Shown in pieces: positions 23,801 to 34,600 of a DNA stretch of 64,000 nucleotides; the stretch's first letter is position 1, and every line of letters begins with the position of its first letter. Below the pieces are notes generated by a model. That model had not been told where the DNA came from. It searched no databases and was given only the letters and a program-made list of their open reading frames with translations. Source of the DNA: Membranipora membranacea (lineage: Eukaryota > Bryozoa > Gymnolaemata > Cheilostomatida > Membraniporidae); assembly GCA_914767715.1 (NCBI GenBank), contig OU612065.1:39310001-39374000 (forward strand), in the 5' to 3' direction. The translations under genes and the position numbers were made by a program.

Positions 23801-26800
23801 TTCCAGTTCTCGTAAGGATGTGAAGGGTGAGCTATAGTTAATAGTAGAAAGACCACATATTCGGTAGAAACATCTCAAAGTGGATCACAGTACATCGTCG
23901 AAGGTTATTGTTTGGGTCCAGGAATGTGGTTTATTTAAATGTGGTGTTTAAAGAGCTCTTTTCTCAGAGTCCGTATCGAATTATGATCTTACATTTTGTG
24001 CGTTGACAGCAGCACCTGTCTCACAAGCTAGACGAGCGAGCTCCACATCTTTCTTCTGCGCTGCTATATGTAGGATTGTGTCCCCTGTCAGCTGTGGGGG
24101 TGATAAAAGAAAAGCATGTAAAATAGAAAGCTATGCATGTGTTGAAGTTTCAAAGCATCAAAGTTTGAAACGGTGTCAATTTGACAATCTAATAACAGAG
24201 CCTTTTCAGTCGCATAAATTGTAATTTGTCTATGACGTAATTACCAAAAATAAAACAGCTTTAACTCCAACTATGCTATGCTATGCGCTGAATCATCAAA
24301 TGCAACACTATGTGCTATTGAGTTTTAAATATCCTCCATCAGTCTACAGGGGGACTTCGTCCGGGGAAGAGAGGAGGCGGATGACTTCAGACAAAAGCTT
24401 TGAACTGATAACATGCTAGTAACAGTGGCCAGCTTGTTGTGTCATTATGAATATTAAACTTGATTGTTGAAATATATGCTCAAATTAGCTGACATGTATG
24501 CAAAAGAACTCAGACTTCTAGGTGGGTCTATCGCCAGCCTTTTATCGATTATGTCAGAATAACTATAACTGTTATCTTACTATGATGGTGGGAGATTTCA
24601 ATACGTTTTGTCAATCGTATAATTGTAGCCTTATCTCATAGGCCCCTTTGTTGTATTGAAAAAAAGGGGCCTTTGAGAAAGGCTAGTATATTGTGCTTTT
24701 TATACATCCAACTTATATCATAGTATCTTTGCTAATATCTTCAGTCGTGATTATCTATCATAAGAATACGGAAATAAAAGTTAAAGCAATTCAATCAAAC
24801 ATTGAATAAGTTACTATTGAACTTTGTTACGTAATGTTAGAAATTGTTTTATTTTAATTGAAAGTTTATTCCCCTTTCAAAAATTCTATCTGAGCTTACC
24901 TTTTTTCTAAAACCTTCTCTAAGTTTTGTAGATGATACAACCCCCACCGAACAAAGCTTTTCCAGACAGGTTAGTTGGGACCATACAATATACAAGTAAA
25001 TTCATGAAGATTTGTATCATCTGCAAAACTCAGGGCAGGTCTTAAAAAGAAGTAAGCTCAGATAAAACTTTTAGGCCCAGTCCAAACCAGCAGAATGGCA
25101 AAGTGATAATTTTACATCAACTTTTTGCCAGAAATCAAGAGACAAGATTTAGGAACCTGAAACTATACTACAAAAAATTCCCAAAATTGTTCTCAAATAT
25201 CCCGTTACTCATAAACATTTCTCCAACAAGTCCTGATAATAATAATGCTCTATTTCAATACATGTGCACTATGATCCCTTACTTACTCCCATTGCTTTCT
25301 CATATCTGTAAATAAAACTAAAACTAAAATTCTTCAATGCTTTCCAATATTATATTAGGTATATTATGGATAATTAAATTTTTGGTTGCCATAAACACTT
25401 ACAGGTCTGCGCACAGTGAGCTGTAAGTCAGGGTCAGTTTGAAGGAGCTCCTTACATGATGCCAGACTGTTTGACTCGGCTGCCAGGAAGAGAGGAATCG
25501 ACCCGTCCTGTATATAGATATAATACTGTACAGAGTATGAATCTGATCTGCCTGTACCCATTATAGATTAGCTAAGTGGGTACTTGTGTAGGGAGTGGGT
25601 ACAGTAATCACTAAGTACCTGTCACCAGAATTCTGTTATATCAGATCTATTATATCAGGATATAATATCGAGATATGAGAGTGCTCTGCTCTGTTTTATT
25701 ATTTCATAAAGCTGTGACCTTCTCGTATGAAAGTCAAGCTGGAGTCAAGGTCTTCCAGTGTCAGACCAAAGAGTAAACAGGCACACTTACGATACAGTTA
25801 AATCAACTTAAATTAAATTAAACTTACTGGTCAGTAAATTTTATGGCAGATTTGATTTTTGAAATTATTCCATTAACCTAATTCATTGTCATTAGTAATA
25901 ATTTAATAAAATCACTTTGGATTCCTGGAGTTAGACAGACACCCAGCTCACCTTGTCCGGTACGACTCTCGCTTCTTTATCAGATACCTTGAGGAGTTGT
26001 TGAAGTACACTGAGCCCGGTACCTATACCTCTAGCAGCCGCCAAATGTACTGGTAATTGTCGGTTAACCTAAAAGAAAATATGAAAGATTTAATTTTCGA
26101 TAAAGGCCAAGTGTATTTGGGTACCTGTCAATTGTTATTGTCCGTGTTTTAAATCTTGTCTTAAATCAGGTTCGTATCTTGAACCATAAGACCGTGTCTT
26201 ATTAGCAAGGTCTACGACCAAACTTGTGAATTCAAAATATTGAGGTACCTTGACACCTGACTTGTGTGATCAACTTTTCCCACCAGAGCAGCGAGAACTA
26301 GCTGTTCTGTAATAATCTGCGACGGTAAAGGATACTACTATATAACTCTAAGAAATTGAATTATCCACAGCGCTCATTTAGTAAAATACAAAGCTACTTG
26401 TTTTTGTCTCATGGTCTGCATCAATGACATCATCATCATATAGACAGACAAAGCTGTGATAATGACAGAACTCTCGGAATGCAATCGGGCATATGGTGGC
26501 AAACCGGTCAGTATACCTGTAGTTACATGCTCATAAATACAGAGCTGTAATATTAGATATTGATTTTGAAAACCCTCATAATACGGTGATATATATACCC
26601 TAGTCGCTTCCTGACCTGTGCAAATGGTTAATGACAGGAAATTGACTCAAAAACAAGACAAAATAGTTATAGGCTTAAATGGCATTTCTCCATTGACGTT
26701 TTGTCTGCGAGTTAATGATATTAGTGAAAGGCGTGCGCTTTACATGATATCAGCATGTTGGCGTCACCTGAGGTTAGAAAGATTGTGCACACAGGTTTCC

Positions 26801-28790
26801 CGGTTGATTTTCGCTGACCGAAAACCCCAACAGTTTATGTCAGCAACTTGTTTAATTCATGTGTTCATTCACAAGGACAGCTGATAGATTGGGTTCCAAC
26901 AAGGTTTCGTTGCTATGATACCAGACACATCAACGGTCCAAGAGAAAACAATAGTTTCAGTTTCAATATCGGTCACCCACGCATTCCGTTGATCCCCATG
27001 CAATCAGCCAAAACATGTCAAAATTGGTGAAACTCAATTTGCAGGAACAGAGATTTCCAATTTCTAATTCATTACGATTTCAAAGCTTAAAAAGTGAAAA
27101 ATTGGCCAGTAATTAATCCATTGTTTACAAATAAAAGGTTCAGGCGATATCAGAAGCTTATGAACGCTGTGTATATTTTTAATGTTGTTTGAACCAGAGT
27201 TCCTGAGCATTACATCCTTCCTTCTACCCACTTCAGTGCCTCTCCACTTACCCCTCCGATGATGTTGACGTTGGCTTTGCGGTTGATCAAAGTCCTGACC
27301 ACATCCTCCCGACTGTACTGGGCAGCATAGTGTATAGCAGCTCGGCCATCCTGCTCGAAAATAAACCAGATGAGTTTTATGTAGTTTTTTTACAGAACAA
27401 GATCTATAGATTCTTCTCTCAGTTTTATTCCACAAATTGTACAAGTATCGTTGGTGTCAATATGACAGCTTAGTAACAGAGCCCTTTCTTTATAATCATT
27501 GTAATCTGTCAATGACAAAATTACTAAAATACATCTCATACATACACTTAATAATATACTATTCTAAAAAACTTTTTATACAACAGACATCTGATTTTTC
27601 CATGTTTTTCTTTCTTGTCAGTATTAACAACGTATTTCGTGACAAATTTTTGTCTATGATAGTAATAAATCCATCCATCCAAAATAAACCATTCTTTCGT
27701 GTGGAACCTGATGTATCTCAGTGAGTTACTTTAACTTATATTTTTGTACTCATTAAAATGGGTCAAATGATATGAGTTGGTGCTTTTGTTCAAAAAAATT
27801 GATAATTGTCAAATCAGATCAAGGAGTTAGAGACGGTTAGCGACAGCCTCTAACTCCTTGATCAGAGTATGTCAAAGCATATCTGGCCTGGCTTAGTTCT
27901 TCTTTTAGCAGAAAAAAGCGCCGATAAACATTTTGATATCAGAATTATTTATTGCACTGAGCAACGCCGATCAAAGCAAAAAGGTGATGGTGGGAAGATA
28001 ATTATAGACAGCAATCATTGATTGTTAAGAAAATTTCGTAACACACAGTGGATCCAGCCCGGAGTGTAGGGGGGAGGGGGAGAGGAGAAACGGTACACAC
28101 CTTATCAAGACTGTTTATTTCAGCTCCAAGATCACAAAGTCTCTCAACGACCACAATTTTGTTCTCCTTGCAACTTATCATCAGAGGTGTCACTCCATCG
28201 GCCTACAATATTGAGTATGAAGTTTATATTCCAGCACACTCTGACTGGTAACGGAACTTAATTGAATCCCAAATATAGACAAAATGGCAGTTCAATATAA
28301 GCCACTCCAATTTATTTTCTGAACATTCTACAACATGCTATGCCACACATGTATAATTATTATGAACTTTCCCACACTCCAGTGTATTCTTGAAGACGTG
28401 ATGATGATCGCAGAGGTTGTGTTCAAATTATAATCTCAAGAAAAGTTTACTTACAGATGAAAAGTTAATTTCAGGTGAGTCCCGAGTGAGGGTTCGGAGT
28501 ATGCTATCCGCTTGTCCCCACTCATTCTTCCTACACAGCCTCAGAATGGTAGCGTGCGGGTTATCCGTTAGATTTCCTACATCCACAGTCGAACTGATGC
28601 TCTCCTGTGATTTCATCTCTGGTGATTTCTTTTCCGTTGTTAATGATTTCCTCGTAGAATCTTTAGCTCCATCAGTTTTGGTCATTGCTGTCGGTTTCTG
28701 TTTGTAAGGCGAAGTGTTTGACTGCTGCTTAATTTTCTCATTTGAAGATCTTTGTTGAACCTTTGGTGGAGACGCTTTGTCGGCTGACAT
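8231..28790 (-). CDS. TRPN1: TRPN1/NOMPC mechanosensory TRP channel, complete, 29 ankyrin repeats
   Basis: Twenty-six exons (-): 28455-28790, 28101-28202, 27252-27350, 25952-26068, 25403-25507, 23993-24091, 23674-23775, 23307-23445, 22765-22925, 21839-21940, 20894-20995, 20600-20698, 20080-20208, 19609-19737, 19082-19297, 18244-18380, 17850-18012, 17463-17564, 16097-16201, 14551-14652, 13924-14148, 12684-12989, 12241-12447, 10624-11989, 9592-9735, 8231-8388. All join in frame to 1683 aa, within the family's usual size. Residues 1-112 are a Lys/Ser-rich cytoplasmic start. Residues 113-1128 are ankyrin repeats, 29 by exon count, the number known for Drosophila NOMPC. A linker ([11 protein letters not shown]) leads to six membrane segments (about 1254-1530), pore helix [10 protein letters not shown] (about 1477) and a TRP helix [13 protein letters not shown] (about 1543). 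The C-terminal tail keeps [10 protein letters not shown]. The start ATG at 28790 is the first in a long open exon. Expected role: the ankyrin spring tethers the channel to microtubules in mechanosensory or ciliated cells. Confidence 0.96.
8493..9310. repeat. 5S-associated dispersed repeat, copy A (body plus tail)
   Basis: In the last intron of TRPN. About 720 bp (8493-9210) aligns colinearly, by eye at roughly 75-80 percent, with 15220-15945. Identical landmarks include GACAGTACCAGCAGTGATCT, ACTAGACTGGACCGTAGGCC and TGGTTATCATTTCTAGAG. The last roughly 100 bp (9200-9310: CTTCTCAAGGATC, GACACAAAACGCAGGA) instead align with 14795-14905. No 5S gene is present next to this copy. It reads like one unit of a spacer whose second copy is rearranged around a 5S gene. 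Confidence 0.75.
9331..9537. mobile_element. MITE copy 2 (hAT-like), full length, with 7-bp TSD
   Basis: Begins GTCACACTGACATTGAG and ends GACGTGATTGC-type sequence plus TCAGTGTG on the opposite strand. It has internal facing blocks TGTGTATCTCTGATCG and CGATCAGAGATATACA. It is flanked by direct repeats GTAACTT at 9324-9330 and 9538-9544. It is the full-length relative, in opposite orientation, of the 5529-5694 copy. It carries no coding capacity, so it is non-autonomous. Confidence 0.8.
10624..11989 (-). CDS. TRPN1: TRPN channel-domain exon (linker, S1-S6, pore, TRP helix)
   Basis: This single 1366-base exon, by far the longest of the gene, encodes residues 1129-1583. It starts with the post-ankyrin linker [14 protein letters not shown], contains EKERAKDLM (pre-S1 linker helix), the S1 segment [18 protein letters not shown], the conserved [16 protein letters not shown] between S4 and S5, the pore region and the S6-TRP helix junction [20 protein letters not shown]. 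The whole transmembrane module is intron-free while the ankyrin part is fragmented, which suggests separate evolutionary histories of the two halves. Confidence 0.95.
14795..14905. repeat. 5S-associated repeat, copy B tail
   Basis: Matches the tail of copy A (9200-9310), sharing CTTCTCAAGGATC and TTGACACAAAACGCAGGA, in the same orientation. Here it lies about 200 bp before the 5S-like sequence and 315 bp before the body (15220-15945), the reverse of the order in copy A. Confidence 0.7.
15094..15214 (-). rRNA. 5S ribosomal RNA gene or pseudogene
   Basis: The minus strand reads GTCTTCGGCCATATCACCTT at the 5' end, then ATCTCTGAAGTTAAGCAACG (box A region). A perfect TTGGATGGGTGACCGCCTGG (box C/loop E region) follows, then GGGTGTTGTAGACT and TTTT (Pol III terminator). 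Length about 120 nt, as expected for eukaryotic 5S. The internal promoter and terminator look intact. Helix I appears to have one U-U mismatch where most 5S rRNAs pair A-U, and the 40-60 region (GTCAAGCTCAGTTAGTTC) departs from the common sequence. It sits in a TRPN intron between exons 14551-14652 and 16097-16201, in the same orientation as TRPN. Real gene versus recently dead copy cannot be settled here. Confidence 0.88.
15220..15945. repeat. 5S-associated dispersed repeat, copy B body
   Basis: Starts five bases upstream of the 5S gene (in 5S orientation) and aligns along its length with 8493-9210. In an rDNA reading this is the non-transcribed spacer immediately 5' of the 5S gene. Confidence 0.75.
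20244..20275. repeat. (GAATATA)n short tandem repeat
   Basis: Four to five copies of the 7-mer GAATATA in a TRPN intron. Confidence 0.8.
20841..20885. repeat. (AT)n microsatellite beside a TRPN exon
   Basis: About 45 bases of alternating A and T end only some 9 bases from the 3' edge (donor side) of TRPN exon 20894-20995. The donor there is the weaker GTTAAT. Confidence 0.85.
24634..24678. repeat. Hairpin with 16-bp arms around AGGCCCCTTT
   Basis: TCTCATAGGCCCCTTT faces AAAGGGGCCTTTGAGA, with two mismatches and a loop of about 13 nt, inside a TRPN intron. Confidence 0.75.
24888..25063. mobile_element. Fold-back MITE with arms of about 50 bp
   Basis: The left arm starts ATCTGAGCTTACC and includes GTTTTGTAGATGATACAA. 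The right arm ends GTAAGCTCAGAT and includes TTGTATCATCTGCAAAAC. Arms are about 80 percent complementary over about 50 bp. Terminal dinucleotides TA/TA could be a TA target duplication. It sits in a TRPN intron and has no coding capacity. Confidence 0.75.
26069..27251. other. Large TRPN intron, nothing recognised
   Basis: Holds a plus-strand frame of 88 codons (26618-26884) without recognisable similarity. I see no repeats with clear boundaries. Confidence 0.4.
27817..27863. repeat. Perfect 16-bp inverted repeat GATCAAGGAGTTAGAG
   Basis: The left arm 27817-27832 and right arm 27848-27863 (CTCTAACTCCTTGATC) are exactly complementary with a 15-nt loop. The same core AAGGAGTTAGAG...ACTCCTTG recurs near 38457-38478, and CTCTAACTCCTTGA at about 55550, so it is probably a small dispersed hairpin family. 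Confidence 0.8.
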
Positions 28791-30176
28791 TTTTTAGCTC
28801 TGGTTTGGCGTAAATAACTTGAGCGGTAGAATTTCTCTCACATATTCCCTAACTGCAGGTATTTCCTAAAGGGACCACCCTCACACTTGAGATGAGATGC
28901 AGCTGTGTTATAACGCACATTGAGTTTAGCTTTGTTTATACATTGTACAGAGCAGAAAATTATTGATCTCAGGATCAGGATTTCTATTGGCCTAAACCTG
29001 ATCATAAGGATGAGGAAAAGGATTAAATAGCACAACTTTATATTAGCTGCTGATACGTAATAAAACTTAATCTCATCGATCGATGTCTTATTCCTCTGGA
29101 AAGGATACACTGCGATAAGATACTGATACAACAATGTTTAAACTGCTGTCTATTGTCTATGCATTGTCTATGTCATTATTAATTCAATCCGCTGGTGATC
29201 TGGCACTATCCTAAAATAGTTAAATTAGTATTTTCTCAAACAAGATAGCACCCAGGACTCACAACTATCGATCTCCTACATTGTAGTAAACAAACCCTTA
29301 ATTAATACAATAAGATACTGAGGCTATCTGCCTGCCGGGCCAAATTACCTTGCCAATTAGCTTGTGACAATATATGACAACTATCATACAGTCGCAGCAA
29401 CTCCTTGGTCGCAGGGGGGATATTTTGCCTGGTTTAGGATATCGCCATTGTAAATCTTAAATCAAAGAACTATGGAAAATGAAAGATCCAATAACAAGAT
29501 GAATACAAGAAGCATAACAACAACATTAAATTTCCAAATAATCTTCAGTCTGCAATATGAAGCAAGATAAACTGAGAATGGATTCAATATGTACATATGT
29601 ACATATGTACATATTTTCGGAACCGTAGAGTTTGGGCGTAAAATACATATACACGTACAGAGCAGAGAGAAAGCTGGAGCTCCATGATTCATAGGATACC
29701 GTCATCGTCAGAGCAGACAGACAGCTTATGATCATATGTAGCTTAAAGTGACAAGCTCTGCATTATTTTCAAAGTTGAGTTGAGTATGTAAAATTATTAT
29801 TTTTATAGTCATAAATAAATAATAGGTCAAAGTAGTATGGTATAAACTAGAATCTTGTAGATGCATGACATATGTATTATAGTAGCATGGTCATATGTTT
29901 CGAGTTGTCAATTATTGCAGATGGAAGTTAGTTGGGGAGGCAACTCTCAAATTCTATACAATAGTCTTTTCTTCTTGTGAAAAAAACATTTAAATTGGCA
30001 CAGATGAAAACAGCAGAATGATGTAAGTCTTCTCAATGCACGCCGAAACAAAAAATAGATATTATTGTTCGGAACAATCTCAGTAAAAACCCATATCATG
30101 TCAAGAAGAAAATAGACATTGAAAGTCTCAGGTTCATGGGCTGCACTGCTTATATAGATTGTTATTGTGATGAAAA
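28791..30176. other. Intergenic: TRPN 5' flank and RNASEK 3' flank
   Basis: No further coding exons were recognised. A short repeat of TATGTACA is present around 29588-29612. The region should hold the TRPN promoter and 5'UTR near 28.8-29.3 kb and the RNASEK 3'UTR near 29.8-30.18 kb. I cannot point to a specific TATA box or poly(A) signal with confidence. Confidence 0.4.
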
Positions 30177-31145
30177 TCACACCACCTCTTTGCTGTTGAG
30201 AAAGCAGGTAACTATTGATAGTACCATAGTAATGACATAAAACCCTGCAGCTACAAAACAGTTCATAGCAGTTTGATGATATTTTTGCTCGATGTACTGC
30301 CATGTTTCGTCACCATGTGTCTTTTCCCATTCAGCCTCATCGATTCCTATATCTTCGATCAGGTTTGGGCTGTTGAGCCAAAATGCAGCACCCATTACTG
30401 CCTGTAAATATTATATAAAGATTATAAACTAAAGTGTAAGGCTAAGTATTGTATCACAGAAAGGAAACAACAGTTTACAGAATGTGGCCTATGCGGTGTC
30501 ACAGTCGTGCTTTGCTATATCAAGAAGTGACAGGTGTAAGCGCTTTTACTCCTCGGCTATATCATGCCTCACTGTAATGAACACATTGTTAATCACATTA
30601 ATGCGAGGAGTAACACAGAAATTCTTGTAGGGTTATGGTGGTTTCAAAGGGATTTGAACTTGTCACAAAATCTACTGACACATTGGTTATATTTGCCAAT
30701 TTTAAGAATCTCCTCGAGTCAGCAGTATACATTCCAGCTTTACTCTGCTTTATTTCCAGCAATATGATTACATAACAGAAACTTTTCGAGTATTGAATTG
30801 AGCGCTTGAAAAATACTTGGAAAGATCATCATGGGTAGCATTAGGTGATTGTCATTTATTTTTCTGATCAAATGAGTGGCTGGAGTGAGAGCAAGCAAGT
30901 AGTAACTGATACTTCTTCAAGGTGAGCTTACTATTCTCTCTAAACAAAGAGTCTCCATGGTTAGAGAGACAACCAAGCTTGTTGATATTCTATCTATCTA
31001 TGTTATTGTTATCTAGTCAAGTCTACTATAAAATTTGTTTTTACTTTGCTTTTGTATTCACACTTACCAACTGTATCACTCCCCATATTGAAATGACTAA
31101 ACAGCAAGCTGATAGCTTTGGTCCACAGCATCTAGTAATTCCCAT
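30177..31145 (-). CDS. RNASEK: Ribonuclease kappa (RNASEK), V-ATPase-associated membrane protein, complete
   Basis: Two exons (-): 31068-31145 (26 codons from ATG at 31145, donor GTAAGT) and 30177-30401 (acceptor TTTACAG, stop TGA 30177-30179). They join in phase 0 to 100 aa, close to the 98-aa human protein. Visible hallmarks are N-terminal CCGPKLSACC, a first membrane helix (LVISIWGVIQLAVMGAAFW), the lumenal loop LIEDIGIDEAEWE, the conserved YHQTAMNCFVAAGFY, and a second helix ending in a short tail. RNASEK is a conserved metazoan two-pass protein found with the V-ATPase and needed for endocytic uptake; an RNase activity has been reported. Its start lies about 530 bp from the divergent PLEKHF gene. 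Confidence 0.94.
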
Positions 31146-31675
31146 GCTTCTTGTTGGGGGTTTTGTGTATGGTCACTGCCAGAAATGAACTACCTCCTGC
31201 CAGTGAAGATTTTTCTGCTTTCCAACTTCTTCAGTTCAATAGTCATGTGACTCACAGGATATCAGATTTACTAAGTATACTATGGGCTCCAGAGACACCT
31301 CCTAACCAGAAAAGATTTAGCATAGTCTGGTACTTAGGTTAACAGGATATAGTCTCTAAACTTCACCTGTGGAAATACAGTAAGCAAATGGTAAGCCAAT
31401 CAGCATATAGGTGGTTCTCTGGTGAACCAATGAGAGAAAAGTATTTGCTCAGTAACCAATCAAATGTTTCAGAACAATATAGGTCATGTAAAGCAAACGC
31501 CTGAGCACTGAGCTACAAAAGCATTACTGGAAACAACAAATTTCTAGCCTATAGACTGAACCTTGCTACACAGGTTAAAAATCTGAGTCGAAATAGATCT
31601 ACTGAAAATTGAGTTTACATTTTTAGGACTGTACTAGCCCCTTTTAGTTGTGGCATTTGATCTCCAGCAACAATC
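31146..31675. promoter_or_regulatory. Probable shared divergent promoter of RNASEK (-) and PLEKHF (+)
   Basis: Only 530 bp separate the two oppositely oriented start codons, so both 5'UTRs and core promoters must lie here unless there are distant 5' exons. No TATA box was recognised. CCAAT-type motifs (CCAAT/ATTGG) occur, for example in the AACCAATGAG and AACCAATCAA segments around 31425-31462. Confidence 0.5.
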
Positions 31676-34600
31676 ATGGCTGATCGTCTAGGTAGGTGTG
31701 TTTCCTGATTAATCTAAGCAAAATGACAGCTTTTACCCACAACAGCTTATCTCATTGCTGTATATCCTATCTGAGTGCAGAAGAGCATAAGTCATAATTT
31801 TGCTTTCAATGGTTATTAGTGTCAAAATACTGTATTTATCAACAGTACTAAGTGCTTGTAAGTTTGTTCCTGTCTCTCTTGACTTCTTCTGCCAGACTTG
31901 ACTTGACTGGCCCAGACACTCTACTACTCTACCTACTATACTACCTCTACTGCCCTATTGATGAGCAGTACTCTACTCTACCACTTACTACTGTCTACTA
32001 ACTTCTTCATCTACTATCCTACTATACTATTTGAGTGTTTCTCATGGTAATTTACAGTGACAGCCAGTCTGGCTCTGGCAGCACTGACTGACCCTTACTT
32101 GCTGCCAACTTAGTCCCCTTACTCGTAGGCTAGTTAGTTAGTATGAGTTGATCTGAGGTGGTAATTACTGAGTTAGGCTTGGCTCTTGGGCTAACAACAA
32201 TATGGCACTAGAGTGCCTCACATTTATGTGCCTTACATTTATGTGCCCAGTTTGTGACTTTCAAAGCCATATTATCGGGTTGATTTTCCTCTCACATTCA
32301 AACAGTGTAGGTTATTTCAGGCTTGTCTGTACAAGAATCCATTCTATCTAAACTGTAAGGATGGTTATTGATTTAGTTAGTTAGTTGTGCCGAGGAAATT
32401 CTAATCTTTCTATAGCACAGACATCCAAAGTTACAAACATGTATACTTTGTCAATACATTGACGATGATCATAGACATTGTCAAAGAATACGCTTGTAAC
32501 TCCCAAAGCCTATGATCTACAAGCGTTCTTGTGTCAATTAGGCCTGACAATTTGAAACGACAATAATGATACGATAATGATGACGCTCATTAACTTTAAT
32601 ACAAGCAGCTACTGACAAATAGTCCATGTCTTAGTCAAGTCCTATCGTTTTATGACTCAGCTACCCAGGACTTTGAGGGTATTGTTGTATGTGAAATATC
32701 CAGTTCCAAATTTGGGACGTCTCATTTCCTGCTTTTCAGTCAGTTAACTTTCAGATGTTGCATTACACTCTATTGAATTATCACGCATAGGTCCTAGGTG
32801 CAGTAAGTCACCACCTGAGGTCTGACCTAACTTACATTTATGTGGTCTGATGTTGTTCTGACAGGAGGTTTCTTTGGTAATTGCAAGCTTGCATAATTCA
32901 TATTATTTTACAAATAAATGCAACAGACACATCTTCATCTTGATATCCTGTCGCTGTATTGTATTTGGCCAAGTTGTATCAGTTTACAGAAGTTCAATTC
33001 TGGGCGACTTCAATTGAAAGTAGTTAAGTGCGCATGCCAAAAGCATGTGCGTAAGGGTGTGATCTTTACTGTCATTTAGGTAATTGTGTTATGATCGATA
33101 GCACTGAGCCTAAATTGTCCTATTACACATTTCTGAGAGCTAAGACTGAGTCCTGTGGATCGTAATAATATGTCAGTCCATATTGGCAGTTATTATCTCA
33201 TGTATTTACTCTATGTTACCAGTAAATAGCGAGGCTAACAGAAAAAGGATACAGCATGTGGAGCAATGTTTCGGCAACTCCGGACAGGTGAGAAACTACA
33301 ACTGTACACATAGTTACAGGCTGAACTGCGGTGGCCCACTAGAGCTCAACATACTATACTGTAGACCTATATATATAAGTTTTGGGCTTGAATTTCAAAT
33401 CTTAATTTATTGAAATGACATATAATATTATCTCTAATGCAGCACTATAGGTGTCCTTATTCTAGTAGTGTGGAACATATCAATTGTAGAAGTAAAACAA
33501 CTTCCTCCGCACATAACTTCCTGAATACATTAATGTGGAAGTTATGAACAGGTGTAACTTTCAAATATCAATTATAAAACATAAAATATGCATATGTAAT
33601 TTGTGCGAGTGTTTCATCTCTGACCAACACATAAGGCCTATTAAACGGGCCAATTCTAGTGCATCATGTCATTTTAGTCATCCTTTTACCTGGAAGCATG
33701 TTAAAACTGGAACTGTTACTGTTCTGACTAAGCATGCGAAAATTTCTCACATGATTGCTGTTTCTGCATCTCTGTTCACCTTTTCATTGGAGCCTAGACT
33801 GAGTTAAGAATAAATGTTAGCATCATTATTAATTTCCTAGATCTTTACTCATATTTGACACTGTCCTATCTTCCTCTGACATACACATTATTTCTTACTT
33901 ACAGCCTTTACTTGTACCAGGGCGAGTGCTCGTAGGGGAAGGAGTACTCACTAAGCTATGCAGGAAAAAGCCAAAACACAGACAGTTTTTTCTTTTAAAT
34001 GATGTATTGGTATACGGAAATATAGTCATTAGTAAAAAGAAGGTAAGTGACATTCTGTATTATCCAATGGAGCAGAGTTTCACCTACAATTTTTGGGCTA
34101 ACAGGGGAATCAGACGGGAAAGAGTTTAGAGGTTCAAACTAGTAAAACTTAAAGTATTGTTCAGCTGCAGAGCAAATGAAACATGTTGCCTGTTAGTAAA
34201 CCAGTTCAGTGTAGAGTGACCATCATATACTCTTATCAGCGATGATATCAACATATCAATCAAAGTATCTGGGTAATGTTGCGCTCTGCACATTCTTATC
34301 TTAGCTCTGTTGAGTGATGTGGGGCTAATCTAATGATATGAGGCTGAACTTAACACATTGTTCTCCATATTATCTTTGACTACAGCCATTAGTTTATTTG
34401 CACTCTTGTTAGAGTGGAGAACATCTGCTCAATAGACCCACATATAATCTCATAGTTCCTGAATCAGAGATTTGGAGGAGATGAGTATGGCCATTGCAAG
34501 ATTATGCTGTAGATAAATGTAGTTGAACCCAGATGAAATGTTTCTAACTTCTGCTATTTGTTGTGAGCTGCTATTCGCTCTAGACCAGCTAAATTTTATA

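Noticed and set aside
26618-26884. Plus-strand ORF of 88 codons inside a TRPN intron
   Set aside because: No similarity recognised, no splice context, length possible by chance.
29947-30303. Minus-strand ORF of 118 codons overlapping RNASEK
   Set aside because: It is another frame over the RNASEK second exon and 3'UTR; RNASEK itself is clear in the other frame.
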